Source: an uncultured Clostridia bacterium | GTDB lineage: Bacteria > Bacillota > Clostridia > Oscillospirales > SIG627 | Direction: 5' to 3' | Length of the DNA stretch: 34,017 nucleotides | Assembly: GCA_947589595.1 (NCBI GenBank) | Contig: CANQBV010000017.1 | Location: forward strand, 1 to 34,017 | Shown: one piece after another, positions 16,502 through 23,903 of the stretch | How the letters are laid out: each line of letters opens with the position of its first letter | Numbering within the stretch: the first letter of the stretch is position 1 | Translations under genes and position numbers: made by a program | Notes under the pieces: generated by a model | Databases searched by the model: none | What the model was told of the DNA's origin: nothing | What the model saw: the letters and a program-made list of their open reading frames with translations, nothing else

Positions 16502-17435
16502 CCGTCCGGAAGGGCTGAACGAAGTCTTTCTGCGCTGCGAGAAAGAAAACGTACGCTTAGATTCGTTTCTTGCCGGCAGCACTTCTCTTTCCCGTTCGCG
16601 CGCTGCCGAGATCATAAAAGAAAATCTAGTGACGGTAAACGGAAAGAACGAAAAGAAAAATTTTCTGCTTTCCCGCGGCGATGAAATTTTAGCCTTGCTT
16701 CCGGAGGATAAGGAGCTGGAAGCCAAGCCGGAAAATATTCCGCTTGATATTGTTTATGAAGACCATGACCTGGTCGTTATCAATAAACCGCAGGGGATGG
16801 TCGTGCATCCCGCACCCGGGAATCCCGATCACACCCTGGTAAACGCACTGCTGTTTCACTGCCGCAACTCCCTTTCCGGCATCAACGGTAAGCTTCGCCC
16901 GGGGATTGTGCACCGGATTGATAAATACACCAGCGGCCTTTTGGTTGCCGCCAAAAATGACACAGCCCATACTGGGTTATCCGAGCTTTTTCAAAAGCAC
17001 GATTTTGTGCGGAAATACCATGCGATCGTATATGGAAACGTAAAAGACGACAGCGGCACGGTTCGGCTGGCGATCGGAAGGCACCGTAGCGACCGCAAAA
17101 AAATGGCAGCTTTTCCGCCGGATTCACCAAATACTAAAAACGCTGTTACCCATTATCGCGTTTTGGAGCGCTTTCCGGGATATACGTATGTGGAACTCAC
17201 GCTGGAAACCGGCCGCACCCATCAGATCCGCGTTCATATGCTCTCTTTGGGACACCCGGTACTGGATGATAAGCTTTATGCGCCCGGCAGAAAAAGCTTT
17301 GGACTGGACGGACAATGTCTGCACGCCAAAGTTCTGGAATTTTGCCACCCGATCACAAAGCAGGAAATGAAGTTTGAATCTCCGCTGCCGAATTATTTTG
17401 AAGCCATTTTGGAAAAGCTTCGCAAGGGATTGTAA
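16482..17435 (+). CDS. rluD: RluA/RluD family 23S rRNA pseudouridine synthase
   Basis: The 317-residue enzyme has an N-terminal S4 RNA-binding domain (RLDSFLAGSTSLSRSRAAEIIKENLVTVNG) and a pseudouridine synthase domain. The catalytic aspartate lies in HRIDKYTSGLLV. LVVINKPQGMVVHPAPGN and ETGRTHQIRVHMLSLGHPVLDD are further family motifs. Which rRNA uridines are targeted cannot be told from sequence; RluD is the nearest named member. The start lies inside lspA. Confidence 0.9.
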   Translation: MNQLPNDRPEGLNEVFLRCEKENVRLDSFLAGSTSLSRSRAAEIIKENLVTVNGKNEKKNFLLSRGDEILALLPEDKELEAKPENIPLDIVYEDHDLVVINKPQGMVVHPAPGNPDHTLVNALLFHCRNSLSGINGKLRPGIVHRIDKYTSGLLVAAKNDTAHTGLSELFQKHDFVRKYHAIVYGNVKDDSGTVRLAIGRHRSDRKKMAAFPPDSPNTKNAVTHYRVLERFPGYTYVELTLETGRTHQIRVHMLSLGHPVLDDKLYAPGRKSFGLDGQCLHAKVLEFCHPITKQEMKFESPLPNYFEAILEKLRKGL

Positions 17436-17452
17436 AACTGAAAGGCTAAGTC

Positions 17453-18271
17453 ATGAAGAGAACATTTGAAAATATTGCAATCGCAAGCGATTTGGACGGC
17501 ACGTTTTTCGGCAGAAACGCTTCCCTTTTAGAGCGTAATATCAAGGCGGTTCAGCGCTTTGTTGCCGAGGGCGGTACCTTTACCGTTTCTACCGGTCGCT
17601 GTATCCGAATGATGGACTGCATTTTTCCGGAAGCTGCTGCGATGGTAAATGCACCGGCTATCCTCTGCAACGGCGCCTACTTTTATGATTATAAAACAAA
17701 CTCGCTTCTTGATGAATATGCAATGAAGCAAAATGAGCTTTTGAAAATTGTTTCTGCCGTTGAAGAAAAATTCCCGGAAGCCGGTTACCGCGTCAGCACG
17801 CTCAAAGGGATTCTCCTGCCAAAAGAAACAGAATTTATGCGCGAACGGATGCAGATCTATTCCCGGTTCGTTGTGCGCGAGAGGCTGGAAGACAACCGCG
17901 AGCACAACTGGCATAAAATGGTGTACCAATGCCCGGCAGATTTGATCCGGGAATTAAAGCAGTATATTCCGACCATTTCGAGCGGCGATTTTTTCTTCAG
18001 CTCTTCCTCGGATTCGATTTATGAAATTGTTCCCAAAGAATGCGGAAAAGGCAGCAGGATTAAACAGCTGAAAGAAACCATATGGAAAAGCAAAACTGTT
18101 TACTGCGTGGGTGACCAGCAGAACGATATCGATATGCTGGAGGTTTGCGATGTCCCCTGCTGCCCCGGCAACGCCATTGACGAGGTCAAAGAACTTTCCA
18201 AGATTCATCTCTGTCATAACAGCGAAGGCTGCATTGCGGATTTGATAGATAGATTAGAAAAGAGAAACTAA
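17453..18271 (+). CDS. Cof-type HAD hydrolase
   Basis: A 272-residue haloacid dehalogenase-like phosphatase of the Cof (IIB cap) type. Motif I is ASDLDGTFF (nucleophile and general acid Asp), motif II VSTGR, motif III the Lys in GKGSRIKQL, and motif IV VGDQQNDIDML. The cap domain lies between motifs II and III. Substrates of such enzymes are usually sugar phosphates or nucleotides; none can be assigned. AAAGG lies before the ATG. It is 17 bases after the pseudouridine synthase gene and 18 bases before tktN. Confidence 0.9.
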   Translation: MKRTFENIAIASDLDGTFFGRNASLLERNIKAVQRFVAEGGTFTVSTGRCIRMMDCIFPEAAAMVNAPAILCNGAYFYDYKTNSLLDEYAMKQNELLKIVSAVEEKFPEAGYRVSTLKGILLPKETEFMRERMQIYSRFVVRERLEDNREHNWHKMVYQCPADLIRELKQYIPTISSGDFFFSSSSDSIYEIVPKECGKGSRIKQLKETIWKSKTVYCVGDQQNDIDMLEVCDVPCCPGNAIDEVKELSKIHLCHNSEGCIADLIDRLEKRN

Positions 18272-18289
18272 ATTTTTCGGAGGAAAATT

Positions 18290-19126
18290 ATGGAACAACA
18301 AAAAAAGGTTGAGCTTCAAAAAGTTGCGACCAAAATCAGACTCGGTGCTTTGGAAGGCATTTTCAATGCCGCTTCCGGTCATCCCGGCGGCTCCCTTTCC
18401 ATTGCCGACATCCTTTCCTATCTGTATTTTGAAAAAATGAACATTGATCCGAGGAATCCCAAAAAAGCGGATCGTGACCGTCTGGTCCTTTCCAAGGGGC
18501 ACACCGCACCGGCGCTTTATGCTGCGCTGGCTCTGCGCGGATACTTTGATCCCGCTCTTTTAAAGACTCTGCGCCATAAGGACAGCATTCTGCAGGGGCA
18601 CCCCGATATGAAGCATATCCCCGGCGTCGATATGTCTTCCGGCTCTCTCGGCCAGGGAATTTCTGCCGCCTGCGGCATGGCAAAGGCGGCTAAGATCGAT
18701 GGGAAAGATTATAAAGTATACGCTATTCTGGGTGACGGTGAATTGGAAGAAGGTCAGGTTTGGGAAGCAGCCATGTTTGCAGCGCACTACGGCCTGAACA
18801 ACCTCTGCGCTTTCATTGACTTCAACGGTCTGCAAATCGACGGCGACGTTACAAAGGTGATGAACCCCACCCCGATCGACGCAAAATTTGCTGCATTCGG
18901 ATGGAACACCATGGTGATCGACGGCCACGATCTTGACCAGATCGAAAGTGCCGTTGCCGCTTTTGAAAAGAGCGACAAGCCTCTTGCCGTGGTTTGCAAA
19001 TGCGTAAAGGGGAAAGGTGTTTCCTTTATGGAAAACCAAGCCGGCTGGCACGGGAACGCCCCCGGTGCCGAGCAGTACGAACAAGCCAAGAGCGAATTGG
19101 AAGCATTTCTTGCTTCTCTTAACTAA
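18290..19126 (+). CDS. Transketolase, N-terminal (TPP-binding) subunit
   Basis: The 278 residues cover only the first third of a normal 660-residue transketolase. Present are ASGHPGGSLSIADILSYLYF, SKGHTAPALYAALALRG, and the thiamine diphosphate motif GDGELEEGQVWEAAMFAAHYGLNNLCAFIDFN. The pyrimidine-binding and C-terminal domains are encoded by the next gene, so this is the naturally split form found in many Clostridia and archaea, not a broken gene. CGGAGG precedes the ATG. Together they interconvert pentose and triose/hexose phosphates, supplying ribose-5-phosphate for the PRPP used by the pur and pyr genes. Confidence 0.94.
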   Translation: MEQQKKVELQKVATKIRLGALEGIFNAASGHPGGSLSIADILSYLYFEKMNIDPRNPKKADRDRLVLSKGHTAPALYAALALRGYFDPALLKTLRHKDSILQGHPDMKHIPGVDMSSGSLGQGISAACGMAKAAKIDGKDYKVYAILGDGELEEGQVWEAAMFAAHYGLNNLCAFIDFNGLQIDGDVTKVMNPTPIDAKFAAFGWNTMVIDGHDLDQIESAVAAFEKSDKPLAVVCKCVKGKGVSFMENQAGWHGNAPGAEQYEQAKSELEAFLASLN

Positions 19127-19167
19127 TAGAGAAAGGATTTTCGGAAACCGAAAAGTTGGATAATACA

Positions 19168-20133
19168 ATGAAACTGCAAAAGAAATATGAAATCGGTCAA
19201 AAAGTTGCGACCAGAGAAGCATACGGCGACGCATTGGTGGAATTCGGTGCGGACGAAAAGATCATTGTCATGGATGCTGACCTTTCCAAATCCACCAAAA
19301 CCGCAAACTTTAAAGCCGTTTATCCGGAAAGATTTATCAACTGCGGCATTGCCGAAGGCAATATGATGAGCACTGCCGCCGGGCTGGCTGCAACCGGCAA
19401 AACTGTTTTTGCCAGCTCCTTTGCCATGTTTGCTGCCGGACGCGCCTTTGAACAAGTGCGTAATTCGATTGGATACCCGCATCTGAACGTGAAAATCGGC
19501 GCCACGCATGCCGGTATCACCGTGGGTGAAGACGGCGCCACCCACCAGTGCAATGAAGATATTTCGATTATGAGAACAATCCCCGGTATGGTCGTCATCA
19601 ACCCTGCCGACGCTGTGGAAGCCAGAGCGGCTGTGGCGGCTGCCATTGCGTATGAGGGCCCTGTGTATCTGCGTTTCGGTAGATTGGCGGTACCGGTAGT
19701 TAACAACGAAGAAAGCTATGAATTCGAAATCGGTAAAGGCATTCAACTGCGCGACGGGAAAGACGTAACGATCGTTTCCACCGGTATCTGCACGGATCAG
19801 GCTTTGATCGCCGCGGAAGAATTGGCAAAAGAAAATATTTCCGCTCGTGTGATCAATATTCACACCATTAAGCCGATCGACCAGGATATTTTGGTAAAGG
19901 CCGCGGAAGAAACCGGCTGCCTGGTAACGGCAGAAGAACATAGTATTATCGGCGGTCTGGGCAGCGCTGTCTGCGAAGCTGTTTCTGAAAAGGCGCCTGT
20001 TCCCGTGCTTCGCGTCGGCGTAAACGACTGCTTCGGTAAATCCGGCAAAGCCGCCGAATTGATTGATGAATTCGGTCTCTCCGCCAGATTCATTGTTGAA
20101 AAAGCCAAGAAAGCCATTGCGCTGAAAAAATAA
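19168..20133 (+). CDS. Transketolase, C-terminal subunit
   Basis: The 321-residue partner of the preceding gene has the pyrimidine-binding domain with the cofactor-activating Glu in FINCGIAEGNMMSTAAGLA. GATHAGITVGEDGATHQCNEDI, YLRFGR and the C-terminal transketolase domain (VVTAEEHSIIGGLGSAV type, here LVTAEEHSIIGGLGSAVCEA) follow. ATG 19168 is preferred; an in-frame TTG at 19156 is possible, and neither has a strong ribosome binding site. The gap from the first subunit gene is 41 bases. It ends the plus-strand cluster at a strong terminator. Confidence 0.94.
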   Translation: MKLQKKYEIGQKVATREAYGDALVEFGADEKIIVMDADLSKSTKTANFKAVYPERFINCGIAEGNMMSTAAGLAATGKTVFASSFAMFAAGRAFEQVRNSIGYPHLNVKIGATHAGITVGEDGATHQCNEDISIMRTIPGMVVINPADAVEARAAVAAAIAYEGPVYLRFGRLAVPVVNNEESYEFEIGKGIQLRDGKDVTIVSTGICTDQALIAAEELAKENISARVINIHTIKPIDQDILVKAAEETGCLVTAEEHSIIGGLGSAVCEAVSEKAPVPVLRVGVNDCFGKSGKAAELIDEFGLSARFIVEKAKKAIALKK

Positions 20134-20151
20134 GTCGGTACTCAAAATGGA

Positions 20152-20196
20152 GCTGCCACACAAAACGAAAGCCGGTTTTGTGTGGCAGCCTTTTTT
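20152..20196 (+). terminator. Strong terminator after the transketolase genes
   Basis: GCTGCCACACAAAAC (20152-20166) pairs perfectly with GTTTTGTGTGGCAGC (20175-20189) across an 8-base loop, followed by C and TTTTTT (20191-20196). The TAA stop of the convergent capA-like gene lies in this T-run. There is no T-run on the other strand, so it serves the plus strand. Confidence 0.95.
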
Positions 20197-21565
20197 ATCG
20201 GAGAGTAGCAGGCAGAAATTCTTTGGGAATATATTTTTTAGCCGTTTCCTGATACCAGGAGTATTTTCCGAAGCCTTTTTTAAGATTGCTGCCGTGCACT
20301 TCAAACATGGCTTCGCTGTATTGATCCAGCGGGAAAACTCCGATATCGGTACCATTTTCGTTGTAGTGGATCACAGTAGGAGTGAAAATGACATTCTGTA
20401 TTTTACACGCTCCCTCTTCCACCTTTTTCACCTCAAAGCTCAGCATGCCGCCGAAAAGGTTTTCCATATATTCCATGGTACAAATGAAATTTCCCAGGGA
20501 ATAGGCACAGAGTGTTTTATGATCGCCTTCCGCGGCTGACAACCATTCGATTTTTTGCAGGACCTTGGGGCCGGTGCCGATAATCACATCTGCGCCGGCG
20601 TCTGCCAAAACTTGTGCGGTCTGTGCTTGTGTTTCACTGACTTCAAAGCTGCTTTCCGAGCCCCAGAACATCAGCACCATCACACAATCCGCCAATTCCC
20701 GGCATTCCGAAACCTGCTGCGTCAGCAATTCAGAATACACGGTCTGTTCGCCGTTTTTGGTGCTGAGAAAGTACGGGATATAGACTTGATCGGAATTAGA
20801 ATACAACCCGTTTGTTCCGGCGGTATAAGACAGAATCGCACATTTGACGCCGTTGATCTCCACGATCTTGTTTTGCATATCTGCAAATTCTTCTTCAGAG
20901 CGATACGCACCCGTCGTTTGCATATTGATTTCTTTCCAAAAATCCAACGACGCCAAAAGACCGCTGTCGGAAAGATCCAGCGCGTGATTATTTGCCATAT
21001 TGATCATATCAAACCCCAGACTCTGCAGGTCCTTCCCTAACTGACCGGGACTGTTGAACAATGGATAGCCGGAAAGCGCCGCCGCGGAATCGTTGGCTCC
21101 GACAAGAGCGTTTTCGTTCAGAATAGCAAAATTCGCCGTACGAATATAGCTTTCTACCGCTTTATAGATCGGTAAAAAATCAAATCCTTTTTCAGCAAAG
21201 CTATCGCGGCTGCCGGTACCGCCTGCGAGAAGATTGGCATAATTCAGGATTCGTTCATGGATCAGGTTATCGCCGCATGCTAAAACGGTAAATGCGCCTT
21301 CCGAGGCTGGGTTGAAGGTTTCCGCATCCGGCTCCTTATTTTGCTCCTCGGTTTCCGGAAGATTGGTATTATCAATTTCAGAGGGCAGCTTGTGCTCCGG
21401 TTCCGTAGGATTTGGTTTTTCTTCCGTATTTTGTGCGGGCGTATTTTCGTCCCCGCTTACCGGAATTCCGGCCGTGATTTTTTTATACCCGGCTAAAACG
21501 GCAATAGAGGCCGTTATCGCAATCGCAGCTAAAAAGAGTGCGACCCAATTTTTGAATTTTTTCAT
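20195..21565 (-). CDS. CapA-family protein with altered metal-site residues, coupled to sigG
   Basis: The 456-residue protein has an N-terminal membrane anchor (residues about 5-26), a Glu/Pro/Asn-rich linker (35-85) and a CapA/PgsA-type metallophosphoesterase-like domain (PGA_cap). Conserved pieces are GDNLIH at 98, NENALVG at 150 and NMANNHALD at 189. Two later motifs are changed: the usual HWG-x-E is FWGSE (300-304), and the usual G-x-HPH is GTGPK (330-334), so two or three expected metal ligands are missing. CapA proteins act in poly-gamma-glutamate capsule synthesis, but a catalytic role here is doubtful. Its ATG directly follows the sigG stop (TAAATG), implying it is the natural operon partner of intact sigG. 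Confidence 0.8.
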   Translation of the reverse strand: MKKFKNWVALFLAAIAITASIAVLAGYKKITAGIPVSGDENTPAQNTEEKPNPTEPEHKLPSEIDNTNLPETEEQNKEPDAETFNPASEGAFTVLACGDNLIHERILNYANLLAGGTGSRDSFAEKGFDFLPIYKAVESYIRTANFAILNENALVGANDSAAALSGYPLFNSPGQLGKDLQSLGFDMINMANNHALDLSDSGLLASLDFWKEINMQTTGAYRSEEEFADMQNKIVEINGVKCAILSYTAGTNGLYSNSDQVYIPYFLSTKNGEQTVYSELLTQQVSECRELADCVMVLMFWGSESSFEVSETQAQTAQVLADAGADVIIGTGPKVLQKIEWLSAAEGDHKTLCAYSLGNFICTMEYMENLFGGMLSFEVKKVEEGACKIQNVIFTPTVIHYNENGTDIGVFPLDQYSEAMFEVHGSNLKKGFGKYSWYQETAKKYIPKEFLPATLR

Positions 21566-21634
21566 TTACATCTGCTTTCTGATTCGATTCAGAGCGCCTT
21601 TTTCCAAACGGCTTACTTGTGCCTGGCTAATACC
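21566..21634 (-). pseudogene. sigG: Displaced 3' end of sigG (last 22 codons)
   Basis: These codons encode GISQAQVSRLEKGALN and six further residues (RIRKQM), then TAA. This is the recognition helix of sigma region 4.2 and the C-terminus of SigG; Clostridioides and Bacillus SigG carry nearly the same ISQAQVSRLEKAA sequence here. In this window it is read only as the C-terminal end (residues 540-561) of a serine recombinase, with which it has no functional relation. The first base of the core GGTAT is at 21634. Joining to the equivalent base at 24526 restores sigG. Confidence 0.93.
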
Positions 21635-23251
21635 CATATCCCATAACAAAATGCAGCGGTCTTTTTTTCGGTAAGATACCTCACGGTGAGTTTGCCCGTG
21701 CAGGTAGATCTCCAGCCTTGGTTCTTCCCTGCTGCCGGAAACGACGATTTTCTCTAAGAGATCCCGGTTCAATTCGGTGACAAGCTCCGGATCCCAAGTG
21801 AAATCCCGGATCCAATTCAAAAGCTCGTATTCCGAGATTTTTTCTTCTTTTTGACTTTGTATGCTGTTTTCAAGCTTTTCTTTTTCTTCAAAGAGTACTT
21901 TCAGTTTTTGATTCAGCGCTTCATTGCGAATCCTGAATTCCTCGTTGGAAAGAAACCCCTCTACACTGAGATCGAGTATTTTTTCCTTTCTTACTCTGTA
22001 GGTTTGAATTTCCTTTTCCAGAGCGATGATTTTTGGCTTTCCCCGGCTTTTATTGCCGCTCTTTTGATATGCCTCTTTTAGCAGCAGACAAATTTTTTCT
22101 CGATCGCAGGAAAACTGTTCCCACACACGCTGCATGATTTCATCCAGCTCCTCAGTGTAAAAAAAGGGACCGTCACAACCGTTTACTTTGCCCTTTAGGC
22201 GGTATTCTCGGCAGAACCATGCTTCCTTGGCTCCGTTCCGGCCGGTGACGACAATACGATGATAGGCGCACTCATGCTCCCCGCAAAGGATTTTGCCGCT
22301 ATATGAATAGCGGTTCTGAAAGCAAGCTTCCTTTTCCTTGAACTTTTTTCCGCGTTTTTCCAAAAGCGCATTTGCCGCATCCCAGGTTTCTTCCGCAACG
22401 ATTGCCTCGATCTCAGGATCGCGCCGCAGAATCCACTCCTCTTTTTCTCGGCGAATTTTTTTCTTGGAGCGATAATCCAGGGTTGTAAATTTGTTTCCTG
22501 CATAATAGCCTTTGTATTTCGGATTGCGGATCATGCCGTAAAGCGTGGCATAAGAAAACGGCTTGCCGCTGCGGGAAACGATAGTTTCATCCGTCAGGGT
22601 TTGAGCGATTTTACGAAGTCCCAGTCCTTTCTGGACATAAAGATCAAATATTTTTCGGATGATCGCGGCCTCCTCCGGAACAATGCAGAGCTTTCCGTCT
22701 TTTTTTCGATAGCCGAATAAATTGTCATTTCCCAAGATAACGCCGCTTTCCTGCGCCCGCTTGAAACCGAATTTAACGCGCTCGGAAAGTTTTCGAACTT
22801 CGTCCTGGGCAATGCTGGACATGATCGCCAGTCTCAGCTCCGCATCAGGGAGCAGCGTATTGATATTGTCGCTTTGAAAAAATACGCCCACCCCCTGGTC
22901 CAAAAGCAGGCGTGTGTATTGAAGACTATCCAGCGTATTGCGCGAAAAACGCGATATTTCTTTGGTGATGATCAGATCGAAACGGTGTTTTTTTGCGTCT
23001 TCAATCATGGCTAAAAAATGTATCCGTTTTTCCACGCTGGTACCGCTGAGGCCTTCGTCAATATAGGCGCCGGAAAAAATCCAGTCCGGGTTTTCCCGGA
23101 TCAGCTTTTCATAATAAGCCTTCTGATTGGCGAGCGAATTTTGCTGCTCCTCTTTTTCCGTAGAAACACGAGCATAATACGCCACGCGCAGCGGTAGTCG
23201 ATAAATGCTTTCTCCGGCGTTTAATTTTTCGCGGATTTTTATAAGATCCAT
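21566..23251 (-). CDS. Large serine recombinase of the sigG element
   Basis: The 561-residue site-specific recombinase has a resolvase domain at residues 20-165 with the nucleophile Ser30 in YYARVSTEKEEQQNSLANQ, then DEGLSGTS, KEISRFSRNT and DEVRKLSERVKFG. A recombinase domain covers about 180-300, and a zinc ribbon uses Cys323, Cys328, Cys347 and Cys359. A long charged coiled coil lies at about 405-470. This is the large serine recombinase architecture of phage integrases and of the skin-element recombinases. Residues 540-561 are not recombinase sequence but the tail of SigG, so it borrows sigG's stop codon; in the excised circle the tail would instead be the 28 residues now ending truncated SigG (567 residues total). 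AGGGTGATC lies before ATG. Confidence 0.95.
   Translation of the reverse strand: MDLIKIREKLNAGESIYRLPLRVAYYARVSTEKEEQQNSLANQKAYYEKLIRENPDWIFSGAYIDEGLSGTSVEKRIHFLAMIEDAKKHRFDLIITKEISRFSRNTLDSLQYTRLLLDQGVGVFFQSDNINTLLPDAELRLAIMSSIAQDEVRKLSERVKFGFKRAQESGVILGNDNLFGYRKKDGKLCIVPEEAAIIRKIFDLYVQKGLGLRKIAQTLTDETIVSRSGKPFSYATLYGMIRNPKYKGYYAGNKFTTLDYRSKKKIRREKEEWILRRDPEIEAIVAEETWDAANALLEKRGKKFKEKEACFQNRYSYSGKILCGEHECAYHRIVVTGRNGAKEAWFCREYRLKGKVNGCDGPFFYTEELDEIMQRVWEQFSCDREKICLLLKEAYQKSGNKSRGKPKIIALEKEIQTYRVRKEKILDLSVEGFLSNEEFRIRNEALNQKLKVLFEEKEKLENSIQSQKEEKISEYELLNWIRDFTWDPELVTELNRDLLEKIVVSGSREEPRLEIYLHGQTHREVSYRKKDRCILLWDMGISQAQVSRLEKGALNRIRKQM
21617..21651 (-). other. Element right end attachment site
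   Basis: On the minus strand the element arm TTTTGTTATG (21651-21642) is followed by GGATATG, the core GGTAT (21634-21630) and then sigG sequence TAGCCAGGC. The arm is the exact inverse complement of the arm at the other end (24517-24508). The core falls within Gly-Ile codons, so reading frame is preserved for both partners. Confidence 0.85.
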
Positions 23252-23260
23252 ATGATCACC

Positions 23261-23413
23261 CTATTCCATTTTAATGCTTTTTTCCCGCTGCAAAATTTTT
23301 TTCTGCAAACTTTCCGATGCAATTTTATACATTTCCTCCGATATTTTCCTTTCACGGTAGAGCTTTGCGTTCATTGCTTTGGCAATTGAAAGCTCCCAAA
23401 TGCTCTCTTCCAT
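23261..23413 (-). CDS. Small 50-residue protein upstream of the recombinase
   Basis: MEESIWELSIAKAMN begins a short, charged, probably helical protein (50 residues; many Lys and Glu). It is not recognised as a named family; the alternating helix pattern with LYRERKISEEMY slightly recalls short SHOCT-like helical hairpins. ATG 23413 is chosen because AGAGGTG lies 5 bases upstream; an in-frame ATG at 23461 has no site. Its stop is 9 bases before the recombinase start, so the two are co-transcribed. Small genes next to serine integrases sometimes encode the recombination directionality factor; that role is a guess here. Confidence 0.6.
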   Translation of the reverse strand: MEESIWELSIAKAMNAKLYRERKISEEMYKIASESLQKKILQREKSIKME

Positions 23414-23462
23414 TCTTTCACCTCTGTTTTTACTTTTGCCAAAAGGAAAAATTTTAAGCAAG

Positions 23463-23491
23463 AAAAAAGGACCGGCAAACTTTACCGATCC
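23463..23491 (-). terminator. Terminator after the SASP gene
   Basis: On the minus strand GGATCGG (23491-23485) pairs with CCGGTCC (23475-23469), with one T.G pair, followed by TTTTTT (23468-23463). It lies just downstream of the SASP stop and separates it from the small protein and recombinase genes. Confidence 0.8.
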
Positions 23492-23509
23492 TTTTTAGGG
23501 GAAGAATGG

Positions 23510-23704
23510 TTATCTATTCTTCATCTGATTTTCGGCGTTTTCGATCAGTTTTTTAACCATCTGACCACCAATGGAACCGGCCTGCTTAGAGGTCAGGTCA
23601 CCATTGTAACCCTGCTTCAGGCTAACACCGACTTCAGAAGCCGCTTCCATCTTGAAACGATTCAGAGCTTCTTTGGCTTCCGGTACGAGAGATTTACTAG
23701 CCAT
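23510..23704 (-). CDS. Alpha/beta-type small acid-soluble spore protein
   Basis: The 64-residue protein is a full-length alpha/beta SASP. EAKEALNRFKMEAASEVGV holds the region where germination protease normally cuts. GYNGDLTSKQAGSIGGQMVKKLI is the highly conserved DNA-binding half. Such proteins coat spore DNA, put it in an A-like form and protect it from UV and heat, and their genes are classic targets of SigG. It is carried inside the element that interrupts sigG. AAAGGAG precedes the ATG, and a hairpin AGAGC-CGAA-GCTCT (23744-23731) lies in the leader. Confidence 0.95.
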   Translation of the reverse strand: MASKSLVPEAKEALNRFKMEAASEVGVSLKQGYNGDLTSKQAGSIGGQMVKKLIENAENQMKNR

Positions 23705-23783
23705 TTTGATTCTCCTTTAATTAAAATTTAAGAGCTTCGGCTCTAAACCCTAATCAAATTCACTTCTTGATCGGGCTCGCTAT

Positions 23784-23812
23784 TATTTTACCAATTTAAA
23801 AAAGATATATTC
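23784..23812 (-). promoter_or_regulatory. Candidate SigG-type promoter of the SASP gene
   Basis: GAATA (23812-23808) matches the Bacillus SigG -35 consensus (G-H-A-T-R), and after 17 bases comes TAAAATA (23790-23784), which matches the CATnHTA -10 at five of seven positions, counting the free n. Position is sensible, about 73 bases before the SASP ATG. The region is AT-rich, so chance matches are possible. Confidence 0.4.
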
Positions 23813-23836
23813 TTGGAAATTCTTAGAAAAATGTCA

Positions 23837-23865
23837 TTGTTCTTTTTCAAAATTTATGGTATAAT
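23837..23865 (+). promoter_or_regulatory. Vegetative promoter of the DUF4364 gene
   Basis: TTGTTC (23837-23842), a 17-base spacer and a perfect TATAAT (23860-23865) preceded by TGG (extended -10). It lies inside the element and is divergent from the SASP gene. Confidence 0.8.
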
Positions 23866-23903
23866 AAGCAGGTAAAAAGCAAGGGTTACGGAGGAAAACA
23901 AAA

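Noticed and set aside
18290-20133. Transketolase gene broken by a frameshift
   Set aside because: Both halves have complete domain boundaries, their own starts and a 41-base spacer; the two-subunit form is normal in many Clostridia.
23431-23459. SigF-like promoter (GCTTA, 14 bases, GGCAAAAGTA) before the small protein and recombinase genes, which would neatly place excision in the forespore
   Set aside because: The spacer is one base short, one -10 position disagrees, and the predicted start point would fall inside the ribosome binding site; the region is AT-rich.
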